Shown here: positions 27,395 through 38,587 of the stretch, one piece after another | Layout of the letters: the number at the start of each line of letters is the position of its first letter | Position numbering within the stretch: the stretch's first letter is position 1 | Source: CALROG01 sp943369755 | Lineage (GTDB): Bacteria; Pseudomonadota; Gammaproteobacteria; Burkholderiales; Burkholderiaceae_C | Length of the DNA: 59,661 bases | Reading direction: 5' to 3' | Assembly (NCBI GenBank): GCA_943369755.1 | Contig: CALROG020000023.1 | Coordinates: 1-59,661, forward strand | The notes under the pieces: model-generated | What the model was told of the DNA's origin: nothing | What the model saw: only the letters and a program-made list of their open reading frames with translations | Databases searched by the model: none | Position numbers and translations under genes: made by a program

Positions 27395-27979
27395 TCAGCT
27401 AGCAGGCGAAACGAAAATTCCCGTTTCGCGTTCCAGTTGAGCGGCCACTTTTGGCTCGAACCGCTTGAGGTGCGTAATGATCTTGCGCGCCTCCTCCGGT
27501 TCATGCCGGTCCACATGAACCCGCGCCAACTGATACCAGCCGTACGGGCTCATGGGTTGCAATTTGGTGTTTTGCTTGAGTGCAGCCACGGCCTCATCGT
27601 GGCGGCGCAGGCGGATCAGCACCAGGCCCAGGCCGTACCAGGCGCGGTCTATTTTCGGGTCGAGCTCAATGGCCCGGCGAAAGGCAAGCTCTGCCTCTTC
27701 ATAGCGTTCCAACTCTTCCAGAACAAAGCCGAAGTTGAACTGATGGGCCGCCACCGTCGGAAAAGACCCAACCAGCGTCTGGAAGATCTGCATTGCGGCG
27801 ACCCGGTTGCCGGCCTGCATCAACAAATGGGCCTTGCTGGCCAGTGCGTAGGCGTCGCCCGGGAACTCGGCGATCATTTGATCAAACACCTCATGAGCCC
27901 GCGCCCCGCCGCCAAAAACCAGCAGGCCCATGGCCAGCCACTTCAGGCCCAGGTAGCGAATGCGCGCCATCACTGACAT
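27395..27979 (-). CDS. Tetratricopeptide-repeat protein
   Basis: The 194-residue protein has an N-terminal hydrophobic segment (YLGLKWLAMGLLVFGGG, about 8-25) and three or four TPR units, clearest at AYALASKAHLLMQAG, AEAFRRAIELDPKIDRAWYGLGLVLI and EEARKIITHLKRFEP. ATG 27979 follows AGGAG by 8 nt and is preferred to the upstream start. It overlaps the preceding small membrane protein gene by 10 nt and precedes the symporter pair on the same strand. A scaffolding role for the transporter is conceivable but unproven. Confidence 0.8.
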   Translation of the reverse strand: MSVMARIRYLGLKWLAMGLLVFGGGARAHEVFDQMIAEFPGDAYALASKAHLLMQAGNRVAAMQIFQTLVGSFPTVAAHQFNFGFVLEELERYEEAELAFRRAIELDPKIDRAWYGLGLVLIRLRRHDEAVAALKQNTKLQPMSPYGWYQLARVHVDRHEPEEARKIITHLKRFEPKVAAQLERETGIFVSPAS

Positions 27980-28266
27980 TGTTGTACTCCTAGCTGCACA
28001 CACAAACTGATCTTGGTGATCGTCGCTGCAACCCAGACGAATGCCAAAAGGAAAAACGCCACCAGTGGCACATGACGATCAATCACCACCTTGGGTGATA
28101 TGAACCGGGCCACTTTCACAAACGGGCGAGCCATCATTTGCAACAACTGGTAAAAAAAGTTTTGATCTCGCTTGGCTCCGGCCAGCAAACCCAATATCCA
28201 CTGCCCCAGAAGGGACAGCAATGCTATTTCAGCTACCAACTTGAAGATGCTGACGAGCAATATCAT
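27970..28266 (-). CDS. Small multi-helix membrane protein
   Basis: The 98-residue protein has two strong hydrophobic stretches (ILLVSIFKLVAEIALLSLLGQWILGLL and PLVAFFLLAFVWVAATITKISL) separated by a basic, aromatic loop (KRDQNFFYQLLQMMARPFVKVARFISP). I do not recognise a family with certainty; it is conserved-looking and overlaps the TPR gene. It heads a four-gene minus-strand run ending in the symporter. Confidence 0.7.
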   Translation of the reverse strand: MILLVSIFKLVAEIALLSLLGQWILGLLAGAKRDQNFFYQLLQMMARPFVKVARFISPKVVIDRHVPLVAFFLLAFVWVAATITKISLCVQLGVQQCQ

Positions 28267-28507
28267 GGGTCTCCGTCGGGTTGTCAGGCTGAGCGCATCA
28301 TTTGCAGGCGCGCTTACTCATCACTTACAAAGGTGTCAGCTTGCAGGGCCGGAATGCTAGGGACTTACCCGGGCGAGGGTGCCACGTCACCTCTGGTTAC
28401 CAAGCGAATGCCGCCTTGTGGATCAACAGTTGCAAACACGTGAAAAACACACTCGACTTGCCTGTTTTTCATGCTTACACTGAGCTTACAAACTTCAAAG
28501 TGCGACC

Positions 28508-28987
28508 ATGAACAAAACTGCGGTCTACCGCAAATCGGCGAAGGGAACCGAGGCGATTGCGATGCGCCAGCACGGGCTGGGGCCCAAGCAGCGCTCGTTG
28601 CTGATCATGATCAATGGCAAGCGCAGCTTCGAGGAACTGGCCGGGCTGTCTGTGGCACTGGGTAACCCCGAATTGTTGCTGGCAGAGCTGGAGGCCGGTG
28701 GCTTCATTGAGCCCATGCCCGTCGGCGCTGAGCCAGAGATCACCGCCCCGACGCCGCTGGGGCCCCCGATCACCTTGCCAGATGCCAAGCGGTTTGCGGT
28801 GCGGGCGCTAACCGACATCATGGGCCCGACCGCCGAAGACCTGTGCCTGGGTATCGAGCGGGCCCGCAACGCCGCAGAGTTTTCCGCCGCCACAGCCCGT
28901 GCCGAGGCCATGCTGCGCGAGGCTATCGGGACTGCGGCAGCACTGAAGTTTGTGACAGAGGTGGCGGCACACCAGCCACCCGCCTGA
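28508..28987 (+). CDS. Uncharacterised cytoplasmic protein
   Basis: The 159-residue product begins MNKTAVYRKSAKGTEAIAMRQHGLGPKQRSLLIMINGKRSF. The first 70 residues resemble a small winged-helix-like fold (RSLLIMINGKRSFEELA, LLLAELEAGGFIE) but I cannot assign a family. A Pro/Thr-rich linker leads to a helical second half. No membrane segment is present. It is divergent from the membrane/TPR genes, and the 241 nt between contain no clear feature that I can support. Confidence 0.7.
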   Translation: MNKTAVYRKSAKGTEAIAMRQHGLGPKQRSLLIMINGKRSFEELAGLSVALGNPELLLAELEAGGFIEPMPVGAEPEITAPTPLGPPITLPDAKRFAVRALTDIMGPTAEDLCLGIERARNAAEFSAATARAEAMLREAIGTAAALKFVTEVAAHQPPA

Positions 28988-28992
28988 AGGCC

Positions 28993-31047
28993 TCAGTCGC
29001 TGCCCCGCGTAACCAGGCTCACCACCACCGCAACCGCAGTGCCCAAGGCCACGCCAAATACGCCAGCAGAGATCGGCAGGATGCCGAACCACAGGTCAGA
29101 ACCCGGGGCCATTCCGGTCAGATTCCGGATCACGGATGAATTCACGAGCATGTAGTACACCGTAATGCCAAGGCCTGCCAGCATTCCAGCCACTGCCCCG
29201 GCCCGTGTGGTGCCGCGCCAGAAAATGCCCAGCACCATCACCGGCACAAATGCCGACGCCGCCAATGAGAACGACGCCGCCACCAGCGGCAAGATATCTG
29301 CGGGCTTCATTGCCGCCACAAAGGCCGCCAGCATGGCAATCGCAAGCAGCGCAAACTTGGAAAGAATCACCCGTTGCTCTGGCGTTACATGGCGGTTGAC
29401 GTCATGGCAGTAAACATCGCGCACGATGGAGTTGCTTATGGTCAGCAGCAACCCGTCTGCCGTTGACAGTGCGGCGGCCAGCCCGCCTGCGGCCACCAAC
29501 CCCGACACCACATAGGGCAGCCCGCCAATTTCAGGGGTGACCAGCATCACGATGTCGGCCCCGATCCGGATTTCGCCAAACTGCAGGATTCGGTCACCAT
29601 TGACGTCGCTCACAGATATCAGCCCCGGATCCACCTTGGCCCACTGGCTGATCCAGGATGGCAGTGTGTCAAAGCTGCTGCCCACCAGGCCTTGCATCAC
29701 CTCAAATTTGACGAGCACCGCCAGCGCCGGGACACTCATGTACAGCAGCGCGATGAAAAACAACGACCAGGCCACGGATGCGCGCGACTCGCGCACCGTC
29801 GGGGTGGTGTAGAAGCGGGTCAGCAGGTGCGGCAGGCCCGCAGTGCCAACCATCAGGCAAAAAATAAGCGCCAGGTGGTTCAGCCTTGAGGTATTGAAGG
29901 TCTGCTGCTCAGCCGCGCTGCCATCCGGGTCCCCCGCAAAAGCCTGCGCATGGGGCGGCAGGCCGCCCAAGGGTTTAGCCCTTTCGTGGCTTTCTGCCAT
30001 GGCGCGGGTCCACAGCTCCCGGCCACCCTCGGCATCTCGGGGCAAGGCGGCCAGTTCACGGCTGGCGGCAACGATCTGCGCAGAGTCGGCATCGCGCGCC
30101 TTGAGCTGGCGCACCCGCTCCTGGGCCGCTGCGCGCTCCCGGCGCAGCGAAGCCTCGACGTCGGTCAATCGGGCCCGGTATTCCTGCTCGCGCTGTGCAA
30201 ACACCGCGCGAACCTCCTTCTCCGCGGGTGAGTCGACCAGCATCTTCTCAAGCTCGGAAATCTTCTGGATCTGCTTGCCATAGACCAGCGGCGCCAGCGG
30301 GTTACCCAATTGTTTATAGGCAAGCCACGAGACCGGGATCAAAAACGCCAGCAGCAAGATGACGTACTGCGCCACCTGGGTCCAGGTGATGGCGCGCATG
30401 CCTCCCAGGAACGAGCACAACAGCACGCCCCCCAGCCCCAGCAAGATGCCGATCTCAAACTGCACCCCGGTCATGCGTGAGGCAATCAGCCCGACGCCGT
30501 AAATTTGGGCCACAACGTAGGTGAAGGAGCAGAGCACGGCGGAAAGTGCCGCGATCAAGCGTGGCCAGCGGCCGCCAAAACGCCGGTCAAAGTAGTCGGG
30601 CACGGTGTACAGGCCCATCTTGCGCAAATAAGGCGCTACCAACAGCGCCACCAGGCAAAAGCCGCCGGTCCAGCCCATCACATAGGCAAGCCCCCCGGGC
30701 TGGGTTTCCGTGCCCGAAAAACCCTGCAAGTAGAGCCCGCCAGAGAGGCTGATAAACGACGCCGCGCTCATCCAGTCGGCGGCGGTGGCCATTCCGTTGT
30801 ACACCGGTGGAATACGTCGGCCCGCGACATAGTATTCGTCGGCGTCGGTGGTGCGGCCATAAATGCCGATGACCGCATAAATCATGACTGTGGAGAACAG
30901 AAAGATCGGGCCCAGCCACACCCGTGACATGCCCAGTCGCTCGGCCCAGGCCATCAGCAGCAAGAAAGCAATCAGGCCCACCACGTACATCGCGAAGATG
31001 CGATGCAGCCGACGTTTGTAGTCGGCATAGACGGGGCTGTCGGTCAT
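28993..31047 (-). CDS. Sodium:solute symporter, paralogue of the 24887 gene
   Basis: The 684-residue transporter repeats the architecture of the other symporter, including YYVAGRRIPPVYNGMATAADWMSAASFISL, a charged coiled-coil-like insert (about 265-375; REQEYRARLTDVEASLRRERAAAQERVRQL) and an EF-hand-like loop DVNGDRILQFGE near residue 480. No small subunit lies next to it, so it may use the DUF4212 protein at 27026. It converges with the uncharacterised gene at 28508 (5 nt between the stops). High similarity to the first copy indicates duplication. Confidence 0.88.
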   Translation of the reverse strand: MTDSPVYADYKRRLHRIFAMYVVGLIAFLLLMAWAERLGMSRVWLGPIFLFSTVMIYAVIGIYGRTTDADEYYVAGRRIPPVYNGMATAADWMSAASFISLSGGLYLQGFSGTETQPGGLAYVMGWTGGFCLVALLVAPYLRKMGLYTVPDYFDRRFGGRWPRLIAALSAVLCSFTYVVAQIYGVGLIASRMTGVQFEIGILLGLGGVLLCSFLGGMRAITWTQVAQYVILLLAFLIPVSWLAYKQLGNPLAPLVYGKQIQKISELEKMLVDSPAEKEVRAVFAQREQEYRARLTDVEASLRRERAAAQERVRQLKARDADSAQIVAASRELAALPRDAEGGRELWTRAMAESHERAKPLGGLPPHAQAFAGDPDGSAAEQQTFNTSRLNHLALIFCLMVGTAGLPHLLTRFYTTPTVRESRASVAWSLFFIALLYMSVPALAVLVKFEVMQGLVGSSFDTLPSWISQWAKVDPGLISVSDVNGDRILQFGEIRIGADIVMLVTPEIGGLPYVVSGLVAAGGLAAALSTADGLLLTISNSIVRDVYCHDVNRHVTPEQRVILSKFALLAIAMLAAFVAAMKPADILPLVAASFSLAASAFVPVMVLGIFWRGTTRAGAVAGMLAGLGITVYYMLVNSSVIRNLTGMAPGSDLWFGILPISAGVFGVALGTAVAVVVSLVTRGSD

Positions 31048-31085
31048 CCCTGAATCATCGCACCGCCCCGCTTGCCTGTGCCTAG

Positions 31086-31117
31086 GTATTTGCTACAGGC
31101 GGCACCGCTCCCGCGCG

Positions 31118-31122
<5 letters not shown>
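31086..31122 (-). repeat. Possible decayed family 1 repeat
   Basis: On the plus strand TTGCTAC and GCTCCCGC occur in the spacing seen in family 1, but the central hairpin is lost. It abuts the ppsA stop. Confidence 0.25.
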
Positions 31123-33532
<2,410 letters not shown>

Positions 33533-33730
33533 GGGAAAGCTCCAGAAGTTAAAACTTGCGCTGCGCCGCCCGGTTCAAGGGGCGCTTTTCCATGGCACGG
33601 CGTCCTGCTTTGCGCTTGTATTTGTAGGCGAAGGCGGTGCATGGAAGGGAATTTGGATAATTGACCGGATTGTAGGCCTGGACCCCCGCCGCGGGGCTTG
33701 CAGGAATCTGAAAGCATTACAAGGGCGCCC

Positions 33731-34552
33731 ATGCACACCCGCACCGTATTTTTCATCTCTGACGGCACCGGCATCACAGCCGAAACCTTTGGCAATGCCA
33801 TCCTGGCCCAGTTCGAGATGACGCCGCGCCATGTGCGCCTGCCGTTTATTGACAGCGTAGACAAGGCCCACCAGGCGGTGCGCCAGGTCAACCACACCGC
33901 CGAGGTGGAGGGCAAGAAGCCCATTGTCTTCACCACGCTGGTCAACATGGACGTGCTCAAGGTCATTCAGGACGGCTGCCAGGGCATGCTGCTGGACATG
34001 TTTGGCACCTTTGTGCACCCGCTGGAAACCGAGCTGGGCATCAAGTCGCACCACCGGGTGGGCCGCTTCAGCGACGTGAGCAAGAGCCAGGCCTATCACG
34101 ACCGGATTGAGGCCATCAACTTCAGCCTGGCCCATGACGACGGCCAGAGTAACCGCGACTTGGCCGGGGCCGACGTGATCCTGGTCGGGGTAAGCCGCAG
34201 CGGCAAAACCCCGACCTCGCTGTACCTGGCCATGCAGTACGGTCTGAAGGCCGCCAATTACCCGCTGATCCCCGAAGACTTTGAACGCCGCCAGTTGCCC
34301 CCGGCGCTTGAACCGCATCGCAAGAAGATATTCGGGCTGAGCATCCAGCCCGAGCGGCTCAGCGAGATTCGCAACGAGCGTCGGCCCAATTCAAAATACG
34401 CGGCCCTGGACAACTGCCGCATGGAAGTCAGCGAAGCTGAGGCCATGATGCGCCGCGCGGGCATTCGCTGGCTCAGCACCACCACCAAGAGCATTGAAGA
34501 GATTGCCACCACCATCCTGCAAGAGATTCGGCCCGAACGGCTGGTGTACTGA
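33731..34552 (+). CDS. ppsR: PEP synthase regulatory protein PpsR (DUF299)
   Basis: This 273-residue bifunctional enzyme inactivates PpsA by ADP-dependent threonine phosphorylation and reactivates it by phosphorolysis. It shows FFISDGTGITAETFGNAIL at the start, a P-loop GVSRSGKTPTSLYLAMQYG (near 151) and IRWLSTTTKSIEEIA. ATG 33731 is chosen over an in-frame start 33 nt earlier because it matches the conserved N-terminus. It is divergent from ppsA. The 198-nt intergenic gap presumably carries both promoters; I see no clear operator. Confidence 0.95.
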   Translation: MHTRTVFFISDGTGITAETFGNAILAQFEMTPRHVRLPFIDSVDKAHQAVRQVNHTAEVEGKKPIVFTTLVNMDVLKVIQDGCQGMLLDMFGTFVHPLETELGIKSHHRVGRFSDVSKSQAYHDRIEAINFSLAHDDGQSNRDLAGADVILVGVSRSGKTPTSLYLAMQYGLKAANYPLIPEDFERRQLPPALEPHRKKIFGLSIQPERLSEIRNERRPNSKYAALDNCRMEVSEAEAMMRRAGIRWLSTTTKSIEEIATTILQEIRPERLVY

Positions 34553-34558
34553 GTTGCC

Positions 34559-35227
34559 ATGTTTTCTAGCATGAACCGCAACGCCCTCATCGCCACCAGT
34601 GTCGTGCTGCTGCACGTGGGTGCGCTGTGGGCGCTGCAAACCGGGCTGCTGCGCCGCACAGTGGAGCTTCTGGTACCGGCCGAAGTCATCACCGAATTCA
34701 TCACCCCGGCCCAACCCAGGGTTGAGCCCCCGCCACCCGCGCCCCGCCCGAATGAACCGGTGAAGCAACCCGTGGCAAAGCGTAGCGAGCCCGCCCTGCC
34801 CCCTGCGCCCCAGCCGGTGGCTATCGCCGACCCCACCCCCGCACCCAACGCCCCCACCGGTGTGGTGGCACCCCAGCTGCCAGCGCCCCCCATTACTGCG
34901 CCAGTCGCTGCCGCACCCGTGGCACCGCCCCCAGCGCCGGTGCGGGTGGAGCTGCCGTCCAGCGACGCCGACTACCTGCAAAACCCCAAGCCCGCCTACC
35001 CGGCCATCAGCAAACGCCTGGGTGAGCAAGGCAAAGTGGTGGTGCGGGTGCTGATTGGTGCCGACGGCGCAGCGCAAAAGGCCGAGATTCGACAGTCCAG
35101 CGGCTATGAGCGGCTGGACCAGGCCGCGCTGGCCACCGTGCAGCGCTGGCGCTACACACCCGGCAAGCGCAATGGCGTTGCGGAAGCCATGTGGTTCAAC
35201 ATACCCATCAATTTTGTTCTGGAGTAA
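34559..35227 (+). CDS. tonB: TonB energy transducer
   Basis: The 222-residue protein has an N-terminal membrane anchor (ALIATSVVLLHVGALWALQ), a long Pro/Ala-rich spacer (about residues 50-135) to span the periplasm, and the TonB C-terminal domain (NPKPAYPAISKRLGEQGKVVVRVLIGADG, SSGYERLDQAALATVQRWRYTPGKRNG). It transmits proton-motive force from ExbBD to outer-membrane receptors. It starts 7 nt after ppsR and forms an operon with exbB and exbD. No TonB-dependent receptor is nearby. Confidence 0.93.
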   Translation: MFSSMNRNALIATSVVLLHVGALWALQTGLLRRTVELLVPAEVITEFITPAQPRVEPPPPAPRPNEPVKQPVAKRSEPALPPAPQPVAIADPTPAPNAPTGVVAPQLPAPPITAPVAAAPVAPPPAPVRVELPSSDADYLQNPKPAYPAISKRLGEQGKVVVRVLIGADGAAQKAEIRQSSGYERLDQAALATVQRWRYTPGKRNGVAEAMWFNIPINFVLE

Positions 35228-35234
35228 AGCTTTC

Positions 35235-35963
35235 ATGGAATCCCAATTCGGCCTTTCCAACGTCTGGGCGCAGGGCGACATCGTCACGCGCGGGGTGTTT
35301 TTGTTGTTGTTGGGGATGTCGCTGGCGTCGTGGATTGTGATCATCGTCAAGCTGCTGGACCTGCGCAAATTCAGCAGCCAGTCGAAGTCCACCGAGAGCT
35401 TCTGGCACGCCGCTGACTATGCCGACGGCATCCACAAGCTCGGCGCCGACCCGGCCAACCCGTTCCGTGCACTGGCCATCGAAGGCCGCGACGCGGCGGC
35501 CCACATCCTGCACAAAGACGGCAGCGCCAGGCCGCAATTGCACGACGGCCTGGACGCCAGCGACTGGATCACGCGTTGCCTGCGCAACAGCATCGACGAG
35601 TCCACCGCGCGGCTTCAATCGGGCCTGGCCGTGCTGGCGTCGGTGGGCTCCACCGCGCCGTTCGTTGGCCTGTTCGGCACCGTCTGGGGCATCTACCACG
35701 CGCTGATGGCGATTGGCATCGCCGGGCAGGCCACCATCGACAAGGTGGCCGGCCCCATCGGCGAGGCGCTGATCATGACGGCGCTGGGCCTGGCGGTGGC
35801 CATTCCTGCGGTGCTGGGCTACAACGCGCTGGTGCGCGGCAACAAAAGCGTGCTGGGCCGACTCAACCGCTTTGCCCACGACCTGCATGCCTACCTGGTC
35901 ACCGGCGCACGGGTGTCGGCGGGCGGCACGGCGGGCAAGGTTGTGCCCATGAAACAAGCCTGA
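35235..35963 (+). CDS. exbB: ExbB proton-channel protein
   Basis: The 242-residue MotA/TolQ/ExbB-family protein has three membrane helices. The first is around residues 20-38 (LLLLGMSLASWIVIIVKLL), followed by a cytoplasmic loop, and TAPFVGLFGTVWGIYHALM and PIGEALIMTALGLAVAIPAVLGYNAL in the core. ATG 35235 follows GGAG and gives the family start. It drives TonB with ExbD and is followed by exbD after 10 nt. Confidence 0.94.
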   Translation: MESQFGLSNVWAQGDIVTRGVFLLLLGMSLASWIVIIVKLLDLRKFSSQSKSTESFWHAADYADGIHKLGADPANPFRALAIEGRDAAAHILHKDGSARPQLHDGLDASDWITRCLRNSIDESTARLQSGLAVLASVGSTAPFVGLFGTVWGIYHALMAIGIAGQATIDKVAGPIGEALIMTALGLAVAIPAVLGYNALVRGNKSVLGRLNRFAHDLHAYLVTGARVSAGGTAGKVVPMKQA

Positions 35964-35973
35964 GGAGCACACC

Positions 35974-36381
35974 ATGGCCTTCGGAACCCAGGACGACACC
36001 GACGACGTGATGAACGAAATCAACATGACACCGCTGGTGGACGTGATGCTGGTGCTGCTGATCATCTTCATCATCACCGTGCCGGTCATGAAGCACGCGG
36101 TCAACATCGACCTGCCGCGCGCCACCAACCAGCCGCAGGACGCCAAGCCTGAGACCATCCGCCTGAGCGTGGACGCCGAAGGCAACTACTACTGGAACGA
36201 AAACAAGCTGGCCGAGGCGGCACTGGCTGCAATGCTCAAGGCGGCTGCGGCGAAAAGCCCGCAGCCCGAGCTGCACATTCGCGGCGACAAGGCGGTGCGC
36301 TACGAGCGGGTGGCGCAAGCGATGGCCGCGGCCCAGCAAGCGGGCATCAAGAAGATCGGCTTCATCACGGAACCGAAGTAG
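35974..36381 (+). CDS. exbD: ExbD biopolymer transport protein
   Basis: The 135-residue protein has the N-terminal membrane helix with the functional Asp (INMTPLVDVMLVLLIIFIIT, Asp near residue 23) and a periplasmic domain ending VAQAMAAAQQAGIKKIGFITEP. It completes the TonB-ExbB-ExbD complex. A GAGGAG-type ribosome site precedes the ATG. A family 1 repeat follows 33 nt downstream. Confidence 0.94.
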   Translation: MAFGTQDDTDDVMNEINMTPLVDVMLVLLIIFIITVPVMKHAVNIDLPRATNQPQDAKPETIRLSVDAEGNYYWNENKLAEAALAAMLKAAAAKSPQPELHIRGDKAVRYERVAQAMAAAQQAGIKKIGFITEPK

Positions 36382-36413
36382 CGCCCCAGGCTTGCCGCTG
36401 GAGGGGCCGAAAT

Positions 36414-36472
36414 ATCAACAAAACTGGCTGTAGCCCGCATGCAGGCTGCGTGAGCCACTATAAAATTCATAG
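36414..36472 (-). repeat. Dispersed palindromic repeat, family 1, copy C
   Basis: On the minus strand it reads GCTATGAATTTTATAGTGGC, TCACGCAGCCTGCATGCGGG, CTACAGCCAGTTTTG. The TGA of the di-haem gene (36467-36469) is at its start. It separates that gene from exbD (convergent). Confidence 0.75.
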
Positions 36473-37798
36473 CGAATTGACAAACTGCACCAAGGCCTCG
36501 CGGTCCCGCCGGGGCATCTTGAGCACCTGGTCGCGCGCACCCTGCGCCTCGCCGCCGTGCCACAAAATCGCCTCCAGCACGCCGCGCGCCCGGCCGTCAT
36601 GCAGCAGGCTTTGATGGCCATTGACCTGTGGCAGCAAACCAATGCCCCACAGTGGCGGCGTGCGCCACTGGCGGGCGCTGGCCTGCGCGTCGGGCCGGCC
36701 ATCGGCCAGGCCTGGGCCCATGTCGTGCAGCAGCAAGTCGGTGTAGGGCGCGATCGTCTGGCGCGACAGCGCCGGGAACCAGCCCTTGCCGGTGGTGTAG
36801 GGCTGCGCCCGGTGGCACACCGCGCACTGGGCTTGTGCAAACAGCACCTGGCCCCGTCGCACGGTGGCTGACTCGGTGTTGCGCCGCGCGGGCACGCCCA
36901 GACCAAACTGGTAGTTGAGGGCTTTCAGAAAGGTTTCGCTGTCCAGCTCAGGCGGGGCCTGCGGCGTGCCGCCGTCAAAGTGCCGTGAGGTAACGCCCAG
37001 GTCGTTGAAAAAAGCCGAGGCGATCTGGTGGTGAAGTGAACCGCTGCTGGCCTTCCAGCCAAAGCGGCCCAGCACCTCACGGCCATCAAAAGGCTCAAAC
37101 ACCTGATTGGCCTGGCCCTTGATCGGCCCGCTCAGCGCGGCCTGACTGCGCACATTGGCCAGGATGTCGGCTTCGTCAATCGCGTCCAGCAGCCCCAGCC
37201 CCACCAGTTGCGGTGCCAGCCGCGCGCTGAGCTGGGTTCCGGCTGGCAACGGGCCGTAGCCCAAGGCCTGCAGCTTCAGCACCGGCTGGCGTAACGCAAA
37301 GCGCTGGCCGTCGGCGAAACGCCCGGGCACGGCGCGGTAGTCCACCTGCAACTGGCCGCGCGGCATGACCCCAGGCACCGCCTGCGGCGTCAACTGACCG
37401 GCGTAGGCGTCGGGTAAGCCCGGCGGCACGCTCAGGCGCAGCACCAGCGCCACGCCGTCGGGCTTGCCGCGCCCGTCATGCACATGGCAGCCGGCGCAGG
37501 AGCGCGCCGCAAAATGCGGCCCCAGGCCGCTGCGGGCAACGCCCGGTGTTGCGCTCGCAACCCAGTCGTTATGAAACACCCGGCTGCCTTCGGCAAAAGC
37601 CCGGTGCCCGTCTTTGTCCAGATTGGCCGCAGGCTGCGCAAACGCTTGTTGGCCATAGGCCACAGCAGGCGCCTGCCCGGTTGTGGCACCGCCCGGCGCA
37701 GCGCCCGCGCTGGCGGCGGCCACCAGCAGCAGGCCCAGGCCAGCCGCCCAGTGCGTGTTACCCTGCGCCCCAACCCGGTTTTGGTCGTGTGAATCCAT
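36467..37798 (-). CDS. Di-haem c-type oxidoreductase (DUF1111)
   Basis: The 443-residue periplasmic protein has a hydrophobic signal segment (WAAGLGLLLVAAASAGAA) and two c-haem motifs: CAGCH near residue 100 and CAVCH near residue 325. LHDGRARGVLEAILWHGGEA near the C-terminus is characteristic of the DUF1111 thiol-oxidoreductase-like family, which is related to di-haem peroxidases and MauG. Function is not established; some members accompany iron/imelysin systems. It is divergent from the 37859 operon, whose oxygenase is a haem-type candidate, and its stop lies in a family 1 repeat. Confidence 0.86.
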   Translation of the reverse strand: MDSHDQNRVGAQGNTHWAAGLGLLLVAAASAGAAPGGATTGQAPAVAYGQQAFAQPAANLDKDGHRAFAEGSRVFHNDWVASATPGVARSGLGPHFAARSCAGCHVHDGRGKPDGVALVLRLSVPPGLPDAYAGQLTPQAVPGVMPRGQLQVDYRAVPGRFADGQRFALRQPVLKLQALGYGPLPAGTQLSARLAPQLVGLGLLDAIDEADILANVRSQAALSGPIKGQANQVFEPFDGREVLGRFGWKASSGSLHHQIASAFFNDLGVTSRHFDGGTPQAPPELDSETFLKALNYQFGLGVPARRNTESATVRRGQVLFAQAQCAVCHRAQPYTTGKGWFPALSRQTIAPYTDLLLHDMGPGLADGRPDAQASARQWRTPPLWGIGLLPQVNGHQSLLHDGRARGVLEAILWHGGEAQGARDQVLKMPRRDREALVQFVNSL

Positions 37799-37858
37799 GA
37801 GTCAGCACCATCCAGATTTTTCAGCCCGCCGTCAAGCACCCACCTCGATTCACCCAAG

Positions 37859-38587
37859 ATGACGACAGCTTTGGTTGCGGCCTGTGTACTGTTGTTTGCT
37901 GCCAGCCTGTGGTCTGCATGGGTGCTGGCGGGGCGGCGCAGCGCGCTCGGGTTTGCCGGCCTGGCGCTGGCGCTGGGTTGGTTTGCCGAAGAAATGGGCT
38001 CGTCGCGCGGCTGGTTCTTTGGCCGCTACAGCTACACCGACGTGCTGGGCCCCGCCATCGGCAACGTGCCGTTGGTCATTGCGCTGATGTGGTTTGCCCT
38101 GTGCTGGCTGGGCTACACCCTCGCCTGCCTGATCCTGTGGCGCCAACCGGTGCTGGCTTGGCCGGCAGGCTGGGGGCCCCGCGTGCTGACGGCCTGGCTG
38201 GCAGCCATGATCATCACCGCCTTTGATCTGGGTGCCGACCCCTACTTCGTCTATGTATTGAAGGCCTGGATCATGGCCAAGACCGACGGCGGCTGGTTTG
38301 GCGAAACGCTGCAAGGTTTTGTGGGCTGGATGGCGGTTTCGTTCACCATCGTCATGCTGTTCCAGGCCAGGCTGCAACCACCCGCGACGCCGGGCAGTAC
38401 AAAGCTGGCCCGGCTGGCTGCCTTGCTGCCGCTGGGTATTTACGGCAGCGGCCTGGTGTTTCAGATGCTGTTGGGTCAGCCGATTGAAACCCGCGCCGTG
38501 GCGTTTTTTGCCATGGGCATTCCGCTGTTCATTGCAGCAGTGGCCTGGTGGCAATGGAGCCAACCCACCAACGGGGGAACCCCATGA
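37859..38587 (+). CDS. Carotenoid biosynthesis family membrane protein (CruF-like, DUF422)
   Basis: The 242-residue protein has about seven hydrophobic helices and the DUF422 signature: GWFAEEMGSSRGWFFGRYSYTDVLGP near residues 40-66 and MIITAFDLGADPYFVYVLKAWIM near 118-140. The family includes carotenoid 1',2'-hydratase CruF, which acts on an isoprenoid end. The acidic/aromatic motif residues are intact. Its TGA overlaps the ATG of the next gene (ATGA), so the three genes are coupled. No carotenoid genes are nearby, so a different isoprenoid substrate is likely. Confidence 0.8.
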   Translation: MTTALVAACVLLFAASLWSAWVLAGRRSALGFAGLALALGWFAEEMGSSRGWFFGRYSYTDVLGPAIGNVPLVIALMWFALCWLGYTLACLILWRQPVLAWPAGWGPRVLTAWLAAMIITAFDLGADPYFVYVLKAWIMAKTDGGWFGETLQGFVGWMAVSFTIVMLFQARLQPPATPGSTKLARLAALLPLGIYGSGLVFQMLLGQPIETRAVAFFAMGIPLFIAAVAWWQWSQPTNGGTP

